Shown here in pieces: positions 15,112-21,032 of a stretch of DNA of 21,032 nt; the first letter of the stretch is position 1, and the number at the start of each line of letters is the position of its first letter. The notes beneath the pieces were generated by a model, which worked only from the letters and a program-made list of their open reading frames with translations, had not been told where the DNA came from and made no database searches. Made by a program: the position numbers and the translations under genes. The stretch lies in contig PHAF01000015.1 of the NCBI GenBank assembly GCA_002841605.1, positions 1 to 21,032 on the forward strand, read 5' to 3'. Origin of the DNA: Firmicutes bacterium HGW-Firmicutes-10. Its GTDB lineage: Bacteria; Bacillota_I; Bacilli_A; Erysipelotrichales; Erysipelotrichaceae.

Positions 15112-15381
15112 TCACTCCGAAGGTGTGTTAATAAAACTCTCGTCCAACACTTCATATAGCATTCCGGCATTTTTTTTGCTTGGATGAGCCGCTATCGTCA
15201 AAATCTTGATCGTCAATTTTCTATGCCCAAAGATAACTTCAACGATATCATTTTCTTTGATTTCGGTAGACGGTTTTGCGGTTTTTCCATTTATGACGAT
15301 TCGCTGGTGATCTGCAAGTTCTTTAGCCACTGTACGGCGTTTCAAAACACGGGCAACCTTTAAAAATTTATCAATCCTCAT
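15112..15381 (-). CDS. rqcP: S4-domain ribosome quality-control protein RqcP (YabO type)
   Basis: Protein of 89 aa, an S4 RNA-binding domain (MRIDKFLKVARVLKRRTVAKELADH, then VINGKTAKPSTEIKENDIVEV) plus a short tail. It is the Hsp15/YabO type. In B. subtilis RqcP works with RqcH on obstructed 50S subunits, stabilising peptidyl-tRNA while C-terminal Ala tails are added to stalled chains. AAGGAGAAAAT precedes the ATG, and only 10 nt separate it from mfd, so it is co-transcribed with pth and mfd. Pth next door also acts on peptidyl-tRNA, a meaningful functional link. The rqcH gene is not in this window. Confidence 0.92.
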   Translation of the reverse strand: MRIDKFLKVARVLKRRTVAKELADHQRIVINGKTAKPSTEIKENDIVEVIFGHRKLTIKILTIAAHPSKKNAGMLYEVLDESFINTPSE

Positions 15382-15391
15382 ATTTTCTCCT

Positions 15392-18300
15392 TCAACTATT
15401 TTTTTTAATCAGTTTTTTGGTTTGCATCAATACTTGAGTAACCTCTGATAGCCATTTGGGGTGTTTTTTAAACTTTAAAACGATTTTTCTTTGTATGTAT
15501 TTCAGTTCGATGTCTCTTGATACTTGATTGACCAACGTAAATAAAGCCACCCCATCAATTGTATCACTATAATCCTTGGTAAACACGAGTTCGACTGCTG
15601 TTGATTGCTCTTTGAAGGAATGAATCCGCTCCTCGCTTAAAAGTATTTCCAGCCGCTTCTTCTCAAACAACAGTGAAACGACCGCAGGCAGATGACCGTA
15701 CACATCCGATATTTCATCGACTAGTTCGTTAAGTCCTTTTAATGTGCGAATGGCATCAACTCTTTTGTACATGTTGATCTTTTCTAGATCTTCAGGTGCA
15801 AAGTTTTTTGGAATATATGCATCGATTTTCATCATGACCTTCGGCAAAGCCTCTGGCTCGCTTTCAACGAAAATTCCTTGTTTCTCAGCAATGGCTTTCT
15901 GCAACATTTCAATATACATATCTATTCCTACCGTATCGATGAAACCTGACTGATCCGGTCCCAATAAGTTTCCTGCCCCGCGAATCGTAAGATCGCGCAT
16001 CGCGATTTTGTAACCACTTCCCAGTTCAGTGAACTCTTTGATCGCCCCCAAACGCTTGGAAGCGACTTCGGACAGCTGTTTTTTAGGTTCATACATCAAA
16101 TAAGCGTAGGCTAATCGATCGGACCGACCTACCCTTCCCTTGATTTGATATAACTGTGATAAACCGAATGTATCTGCTTTGTCTATGATCATCGTATTTG
16201 CGTTGGGAATATCGATTCCAGTTTCAATGATCGTCGTACACACCATGACATTGCATTGATTCTCAGTAAACTGAAACATGACATCTTCAATTTCATCGCG
16301 ATTCATCTGACCATGTGCAACAGCCACTTTTGCATAAGGAATATCTTGTTGCAAGCGGTACGCCAGTGAAAAGATTTGCTCCACATTGTTAAACAGATAA
16401 AATACTTGCCCTCCTCTTGCCAATTCTCTTTCAATGATCTCTTTAATCAGGTTCCGGTTTTTTTCTATGATATACGTTTGTACGGGCAGTCGATTGGATG
16501 GAGGTGTGTTTAGTTGCGACAATGATCGAAGTCCGATCAATGACATTTGTAGCGTTCGCGGAATCGGTGTCGCACTCAAAGACAGAACATCGATTGAATT
16601 TCGCAGTTCTTTGATTTTTTCTTTATGTTCCACTCCAAAACGTTGCTCTTCATCGATAATCAAAAAGCCCAAATCTTTAAACTTTACATCTTTGGAAAGA
16701 ATTCGGTGAGTTCCGATTAAGATATCTATCTTCCCGATTGCCAAATCACGCAAAATCTCTTTCTGCCTGCTTTCTATGACAAACCGGTTGAGAACTGCGA
16801 TATTGACCGGATAATTTTTGAAGCGCTTTAAAAAGGTTTGGTAATGTTGTCTTGATAATACAGTTGTAGGACACAGAAAAGCGACTTGTTTATTTTCACT
16901 GACCGCCTTAAAAGCTGCTCGGATGGCAACTTCAGTCTTACCAAATCCGACATCTCCGCACAAAAGCCGATCCATCGGTTTGGCTTTCATCATATCTTCC
17001 TTGATTTCAGTGATTGCCTGTTTTTGGTCATCGGTGAGTTCAAATTCAAATTCGTTTTCAAATTCTCTTTGCATATCTGTGTCTTCTTTGTATGCATATC
17101 CGATATGTTCACTTCTCGTTGCATATAAATCAATCAACCGATCAGCAAGATCCGCAATATTCTCTGACAATCTCTTTTTGGTTTTTGTCCACTCGCTTGA
17201 GCCAAGTTTATTTAGCTTTGGTGAAGCCCCTTCCCCTGATACAAATTTACGGACTAAGCGAAACTGCTCCAATGGTACATAAAGTACATCATCTCCACGA
17301 TAAGCGATGTGCAAGAAATCCTTATGAACGCCATCAATCAACTGAGTGGTAAGACCCATGTACTTACCAATGCCGTGTTGCTGATGAACAACGTAATCTC
17401 CTGTAGATAATTCGTCATAATTTCCTAGAACTTCAGCTTCTTTGAAGCGGTTGACAAAACGACCCAATCGAATCGTCGTTGAAAACAGTTCTTTTGAAGT
17501 ATAAACGATTAATTTCTCTTCAAGCGCTTCAAAGCCTTCATCATATTGCCCGTGGATAATTGTGATTCCAGGGTGTATGACTTTCCCATCAGACATTTGA
17601 TAGGGAATATTTTGATTAATGAATTGTTCAATCATCAATCGGATTTCACTTTCTTGAAGTATAAGAACAACATCCATTAACTCAGACTGTTGTTTGATTT
17701 TTAAAGATAGCTGAGGAAGCGGCTGATTCATTTTGCTTATTGCATGCCAAGACAGCTTTATCTCGTTTTTAACATCAAACTGATGAAACAAAAGCGGATT
17801 TTTAGGGGCAAGAATGGTCATGGCATCGAAAAATACATCAAAAGCTGCCAGAGCGCGATGCTCCTGAGCAAGTTCTTGAATATATTCGACTGTATCGCTG
17901 ACAATATGATGCTGCTGTTGTTTGACTTCCTCAATGCTGGAAACAACGATTTTAGCTTGGCATAAGTCAAGCATACTCCCAACATCGTCTGACAATCCCA
18001 AATAACGATACAATCGCGGTTCTTTGACAAACTTCCGAATATAAGATAAATCTTGCTCAATCGTTTCCCTTAGTGCAGCCAGTTCCATCGAGTCCCGATC
18101 CATAGCGGATACTTCAAACTTCTTTTCAATTCTCATCTCGATCTGGCGGATTGATTCTTCGGAAAAAATGACATCTGTCGCAAACGGTATCCGGATGCTT
18201 TCCACGTTTTCAATCGTTCGTTGTGTATGTATATCAAAGGTTCGAATGCTTTCAATTTCTGTATCATAAAACTCGATGCGAATGGGTTGGTCGTAGTTGA

Positions 18301-18841
18301 TGGCATAGACATCAATGATTCCGCCACGCACCGCAAATGTCAAAGGTTGGTCGACTCGGTTGGCCTGTGTATATCCCATCTCACGCAGTTTGTTGATAAT
18401 ATTGGCCGGCGGATGGTTTTCCCCCTTAAAAACCTCAATGACAAGACTATTTAAGGTCTCTTTTCTTGGTATTTTGCGGATGATGGCTGCGGTGTGTGTA
18501 ATACACAGCGGATTTTCAACCGTCAACAATTTCATTATGGCTTCCATTTTTTGTGTATGCATCTGCGGTGATGAGGCTATGGCTTCTACCCGAAGCGATT
18601 CCTCTTGCGAGTACAAGAACACTTGCTCCGAATGACCTAGCAGCGCTGCGATTTTTTCATATAGTTGCTGTGCCTGAAACAGATTTGATTTGATGATAAT
18701 CAGAGGTTGTTTATGCTTTTTGTAAAAAGTCGCAACTAAAAGTGCTTCCTGTGCTAAAGAAACATTCGCAAAACGTTCAAAATGCCGGCTATATGCTTCA
18801 ATCGCCGGATGTTGGCTTAGTCGTTGGAGTATTGCTTCCAT
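15392..18841 (-). CDS. mfd: Transcription-repair coupling factor Mfd
   Basis: Protein of 1149 aa, a DNA translocase that removes RNA polymerase stalled at lesions and recruits UvrA. A UvrB-like N-terminal module (about 1-330) contains FAVRGGIIDVYAINYDQPIRIEF. The RNA-polymerase-interacting CarD-like domain begins at about residue 478 (LSTGDYVVHQQHGIGKYMGL). The helicase core has Walker A GDVGFGKTE (about 627-635), DEEQ (about 730), SATPIPRTLQ (about 760) and motif VI GRVGRSDR (about 905). The TRCF C-terminal domain covers about 990-1090. Length is normal. No clear Shine-Dalgarno site precedes ATG 18841; the start lies 44 nt inside pth, so initiation probably depends on coupling to pth translation. 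Confidence 0.98.
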   Translation of the reverse strand: MEAILQRLSQHPAIEAYSRHFERFANVSLAQEALLVATFYKKHKQPLIIIKSNLFQAQQLYEKIAALLGHSEQVFLYSQEESLRVEAIASSPQMHTQKMEAIMKLLTVENPLCITHTAAIIRKIPRKETLNSLVIEVFKGENHPPANIINKLREMGYTQANRVDQPLTFAVRGGIIDVYAINYDQPIRIEFYDTEIESIRTFDIHTQRTIENVESIRIPFATDVIFSEESIRQIEMRIEKKFEVSAMDRDSMELAALRETIEQDLSYIRKFVKEPRLYRYLGLSDDVGSMLDLCQAKIVVSSIEEVKQQQHHIVSDTVEYIQELAQEHRALAAFDVFFDAMTILAPKNPLLFHQFDVKNEIKLSWHAISKMNQPLPQLSLKIKQQSELMDVVLILQESEIRLMIEQFINQNIPYQMSDGKVIHPGITIIHGQYDEGFEALEEKLIVYTSKELFSTTIRLGRFVNRFKEAEVLGNYDELSTGDYVVHQQHGIGKYMGLTTQLIDGVHKDFLHIAYRGDDVLYVPLEQFRLVRKFVSGEGASPKLNKLGSSEWTKTKKRLSENIADLADRLIDLYATRSEHIGYAYKEDTDMQREFENEFEFELTDDQKQAITEIKEDMMKAKPMDRLLCGDVGFGKTEVAIRAAFKAVSENKQVAFLCPTTVLSRQHYQTFLKRFKNYPVNIAVLNRFVIESRQKEILRDLAIGKIDILIGTHRILSKDVKFKDLGFLIIDEEQRFGVEHKEKIKELRNSIDVLSLSATPIPRTLQMSLIGLRSLSQLNTPPSNRLPVQTYIIEKNRNLIKEIIERELARGGQVFYLFNNVEQIFSLAYRLQQDIPYAKVAVAHGQMNRDEIEDVMFQFTENQCNVMVCTTIIETGIDIPNANTMIIDKADTFGLSQLYQIKGRVGRSDRLAYAYLMYEPKKQLSEVASKRLGAIKEFTELGSGYKIAMRDLTIRGAGNLLGPDQSGFIDTVGIDMYIEMLQKAIAEKQGIFVESEPEALPKVMMKIDAYIPKNFAPEDLEKINMYKRVDAIRTLKGLNELVDEISDVYGHLPAVVSLLFEKKRLEILLSEERIHSFKEQSTAVELVFTKDYSDTIDGVALFTLVNQVSRDIELKYIQRKIVLKFKKHPKWLSEVTQVLMQTKKLIKKNS

Positions 18842-19403
18842 TATTTTTACCGTTATTTCGATCTACAGCTTCTTTTACGCCGCCTTTGATAAACAATAAC
18901 ACCGTATCTGCTGCTTCAGTTATGCTTTTTTGATATAAATCGCGATTTTCAGGTTCTACTTTACCTAAAACATAGTCAACTGTGTCAATGAGCGGATTTT
19001 TACCGATGCCTACGCGCAATCTTGGGATATTCGAGTCGCTTAAGTGATCAATGATACTTTTTAAGCCTTTTTGACCGCCTGCACTACCGTTAGCCCTCAC
19101 TCTGATTTTCCCTATTGGTAAATCCAGATCATCGATGATCACCAAAATGTCTTCATGTTTTATTTTGAAGAAACGAACTGCAGCACTGACTGCCTCTCCT
19201 GACAAATTCATGTAAGTTTGAGGTTTCAGTAGCATGACTTGTTCGTTGTTGTAAACAACAACTGTATAAAATGAGTGGAATTTTGTCTGACTAAACTGTG
19301 TATTCAATTTTTCAGCTACTTTATCGATAACCAAAAATCCCGTGTTGTGGCGGGTTTGCTCGTATTTTTTTCCAGGATTACCTAATCCGACAATCAATTT
19401 CAT
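18798..19403 (-). CDS. pth: Peptidyl-tRNA hydrolase
   Basis: Protein of 201 aa from ATG 19403 (MKLIVGLGNPG), with AGGTGA about 3 nt upstream; the extension to 19430 overlaps the promoter. Pth frees tRNA from peptidyl-tRNA dropped by ribosomes. Asn9, catalytic His19 (RHNTGF), MNLSGEAV and DDLDLPIGKIRVR are conserved. The motif usually read as GGHNG is GGQKG here (Gln111, Lys112). The C-terminus has an extra Asn/Thr-rich tail (about 15-20 residues beyond the usual end), much of it encoded by bases that also encode the start of Mfd. It heads the pth-mfd-rqcP transcript. Confidence 0.96.
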   Translation of the reverse strand: MKLIVGLGNPGKKYEQTRHNTGFLVIDKVAEKLNTQFSQTKFHSFYTVVVYNNEQVMLLKPQTYMNLSGEAVSAAVRFFKIKHEDILVIIDDLDLPIGKIRVRANGSAGGQKGLKSIIDHLSDSNIPRLRVGIGKNPLIDTVDYVLGKVEPENRDLYQKSITEAADTVLLFIKGGVKEAVDRNNGKNNGSNTPTTKPTSGD

Positions 19404-19421
19404 AATCTCACCTACTGTTCT

Positions 19422-19427
19422 ATTATA
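19422..19427 (-). promoter_or_regulatory. -10 element of the pth-mfd-rqcP promoter
   Basis: TATAAT on the - strand 18 nt before the pth start codon, giving a very short leader. No good -35 is seen; that region holds the T-rich end of the jag terminator. Confidence 0.55.
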
Positions 19428-19442
19428 CACATGTTTTTCGAA

Positions 19443-19470
19443 GAAAAAACTTTTCCTTTTGGGGAAAAGT
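19443..19470 (-). terminator. Intrinsic terminator after jag
   Basis: ACTTTTCC (19470-19463) and GGAAAAGT (19456-19449) pair perfectly around a six-base loop and are followed by T's. The first base of the 5' arm is the last base of the jag stop codon TGA. Confidence 0.85.
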
Positions 19471-20084
19471 CAGTTTTTGTTTCTATCAAATAAAATGCGC
19501 AAACGACGATGGCTGCCATCCCCTTCGCTTTCGGTACGAATGTTTTTCATTTCTGAAAGCATTTGGTGAATGACTTTACGTTCGTCATTGGGCATCGGAT
19601 CTAAAACTGCACTGATTTTGGTTCGCTGAACCGTGCGTGCGATCCTTGTTGCCATGGCTTTAACTTTATCATATCGGTCGTTTTTGTAGTTGTTGATGTC
19701 GACCAAAACTTGAAAGCGACGTTTGAAGAATGAATTTACTGCTCCGCGAACGACAGTATTGATTGCTTGAAGCGTTTGACCGCCTCTACCAATCAATATC
19801 GCATTGTTTTCTGCATTGATCATGACCTTGAATGCATCATTTTGACGGTCCACAGTGACTTCAATTGATTGTTCGATATTTTTAAAGAATGTTTCAAGAT
19901 ATGTCTTAAGAAAGTCACTTACATCGTTCAGACAGTATACTTCTGCCGTTACTTGAGCACCGAATCCCAAAAAACCTTGTTTTTCTTCAAGCACGTAATA
20001 GGTCAGTTCGTCAACCCGTACACCTTTTTCCTTAGCAACTTTATCGAGCAATTCTTCTAAGTTTTTTCCGGTATACTTTTTCAT
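19470..20084 (-). CDS. jag: Jag/KhpB RNA-binding protein (SpoIIIJ-associated)
   Basis: Protein of 204 aa from ATG 20084 (MKKYTGKNLEELL); GTG 20090 is a less likely start. TAGGAG lies about 10 nt upstream, inside the end of yidC. Three domains are visible: the Jag N-terminal domain (about 1-50, with VLEEKQGFLGFGAQ), a type II KH domain with the GRGG loop in ILIGRGGQTLQAI, and a C-terminal R3H domain ending in SHRRLRI. KhpB with KhpA binds RNA and affects cell-division and envelope gene expression in Gram-positive cocci. It sits 2 nt behind yidC, the usual partner gene. Confidence 0.95.
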   Translation of the reverse strand: MKKYTGKNLEELLDKVAKEKGVRVDELTYYVLEEKQGFLGFGAQVTAEVYCLNDVSDFLKTYLETFFKNIEQSIEVTVDRQNDAFKVMINAENNAILIGRGGQTLQAINTVVRGAVNSFFKRRFQVLVDINNYKNDRYDKVKAMATRIARTVQRTKISAVLDPMPNDERKVIHQMLSEMKNIRTESEGDGSHRRLRILFDRNKN

Positions 20085-20086
20085 AA

Positions 20087-20956
20087 TCACTTCGCTCCTA
20101 CAGGAGTATCAATATACTTCCATTGAATGAAAAGTGTTTGTACTACTTGTGCAAATGCGCTTACCAACCAGTATAAGGACATAGCGGTCGGCCAGTTGAT
20201 CGAAATAAACATGATCATTGCAAACATACCATACATCATGCCTTTTTGACTGTTTGGTGCCGGCTTGTCTCCAGGACGTTTCTTGGATGCTTTTTTAGCC
20301 AAGTATTGGGGAAGCATCATCGAAGCAAACTGGAAAGCACCCATCAATAAGAAAATAATAATGTAGATAAAATTCATTTCGAGAAATCCGGTCATTGGAG
20401 TTACTTTTAGGCTTGCCCCAAACAAAGTTCCGTTTAATACGGATTCTGAGCGTTGAACAGCTTGCCACATGGCTAGAATGATTGGAAGTTGAATGAAGGT
20501 TACCAAAATCGTTCCTAATGGGTTTACATTGTGCTTAGAGTAGAGTGCCTGCATTTCTTGACCCATCGCCATACGGGATTGATCATCCTTTTTGCCTTCA
20601 TATTTCTTTTGAATCTTGTTGAGTTCAGGTTGAAGAACTTGCATTTTCTGAGTAGCAACCGTTGACTTGATCGTAAAGGTCAGTGTGATCAGCTTAATGA
20701 AAATCGTAACTGCCGCAATTGCCAAAGCGATACCTATATAAGGTTGTAAAAAATTGATGGCTTTTGCCAATGGAAACACGAATAAAGCAGAGAACCAGCT
20801 TTCATTAGCCCATATTTCTGCCAGTGTCGTGGTTGAGGAAATAATCTTGTCCGGCAGTACATTGCCATTCTTATCAAGGACGCTGGTACATCCGCTTAAG
20901 AACAACAGCAGTGCCCCTCCTCCAATAAGTGTTTTGCGTTTTTTAAATACGTTCAT
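20087..20956 (-). CDS. yidC: Membrane protein insertase YidC/OxaA (SpoIIIJ type), lipoprotein
   Basis: Protein of 289 aa; AAGGAG is 7 nt before ATG. A signal peptide with lipobox LSGC predicts a lipidated Cys23, as in other Gram-positive YidC/SpoIIIJ proteins. Five membrane segments follow, with a charged coiled-coil loop after the first (KMQVLQPELNKIQKKYEGKKDD). YidC inserts membrane proteins alone or with SecYEG. In the first core helix, TIFIKLITLTF places Lys88 where Gram-positive YidC usually has the groove arginine (VRLLLLPL), and the usual Pro is Thr. It lies between rnpA and jag. Confidence 0.96.
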   Translation of the reverse strand: MNVFKKRKTLIGGGALLLFLSGCTSVLDKNGNVLPDKIISSTTTLAEIWANESWFSALFVFPLAKAINFLQPYIGIALAIAAVTIFIKLITLTFTIKSTVATQKMQVLQPELNKIQKKYEGKKDDQSRMAMGQEMQALYSKHNVNPLGTILVTFIQLPIILAMWQAVQRSESVLNGTLFGASLKVTPMTGFLEMNFIYIIIFLLMGAFQFASMMLPQYLAKKASKKRPGDKPAPNSQKGMMYGMFAMIMFISINWPTAMSLYWLVSAFAQVVQTLFIQWKYIDTPVGAK

Positions 20957-21032
20957 CTTTAATCTCCTTCATAGATTGTGCGTCATAGTATATTTTAATC
21001 TTTTTTAACAATGTTTCCAACTCTTTTTTGTT
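20943..21032 (-). CDS. rnpA: Ribonuclease P protein component, C-terminal end (cut by window)
   Basis: An open frame on the - strand enters from the right edge and ends at TAA 20945-20943, giving 29 residues (NKKELETLLKKIKIYYDAQ...). It overlaps the yidC start by 14 nt. The KELETLLKKIK stretch fits the last helix of RnpA, and rpmH-rnpA-yidC-jag is the standard bacterial order. The fragment is too short to prove identity; context carries most of the call. Confidence 0.72.
   Translation of the reverse strand, partial: NKKELETLLKKIKIYYDAQSMKEIKDERI

Noticed and set aside
16923..17282. 119-aa open frame on the + strand
   Set aside because: Antisense to the Mfd helicase core; Ser-rich shadow without a start signal.
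1..21032. CRISPR array, insertion sequence, prophage, toxin-antitoxin or tRNA/rRNA genes
   Set aside because: No regularly spaced repeats, transposase or integrase motifs, paired small toxin/antitoxin frames, or cloverleaf-type sequences were seen on either strand by eye.

Overview
This window reads as chromosomal core DNA of a low-GC Gram-positive bacterium (Bacillota). The evidence is a tRNA-Met T-box leader, strong Shine-Dalgarno sites of the AAAGGAGG type, sigma-A-like TATAAT promoters, hairpin-plus-T terminators, and Bacillus-like gene order (rnpA-yidC-jag, pth-mfd-rqcP-divIC, tmk-holB-ricT-rsmI-metG). The sporulation genes that sit inside these clusters in Bacillus subtilis are absent here. 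That suggests a non-sporulating or reduced lineage, possibly Erysipelotrichia-like; this placement is an inference. TGA is used as a normal stop (yidC, jag), so the code is the standard one.

Layout, left to right. (1) 1-2401, + strand: the end of an ABC ATPase gene overlapping a permease with a large extracytoplasmic domain. (2) 2432-3619: a divergent pair, an Asp/Glu racemase family gene (-) and a DUF2721 membrane protein (+). (3) 3638-7300, - strand: a Met T-box leader, metG, a strong terminator, an unrecognised two-TM protein, and a short AlkA-type DNA glycosylase. (4) 7344-10775, - strand: tmk-holB-ricT-rsmI. (5) 10853-12148, - strand: a membrane-anchored NodB-like deacetylase, divergent from (6) 12226-13018, + strand: a Nudix hydrolase and a 75-aa DUF4405-like heme-type membrane protein. 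(7) 13058-15041, - strand: gpmI and divIC, each with its own promoter. (8) 15112-19403, - strand: pth-mfd-rqcP. (9) 19470-21032, - strand: the end of rnpA, yidC and jag. The chromosomal origin probably lies just beyond the right edge, because rpmH/dnaA usually sit there.

The genes serve translation and its quality control (metG, rsmI, pth, rqcP, rnpA, jag), replication and repair (tmk, holB, mfd, alkA-like), envelope and division (yidC, divIC, deacetylase), and glycolysis (gpmI). I see no CRISPR array, phage, insertion sequence, tRNA or rRNA, and no clear new multi-gene system. The most unusual points are: terminator hairpins that overlap stop codons at every - strand transcript end between 3.6 and 19.5 kb except gpmI; an uncharacterised membrane protein placed directly behind the metG terminator; a NodB-like protein with an Asp-to-Asn change in its metal motif; a YidC with Lys in place of the groove Arg; and a Pth with a changed GGHNG motif.
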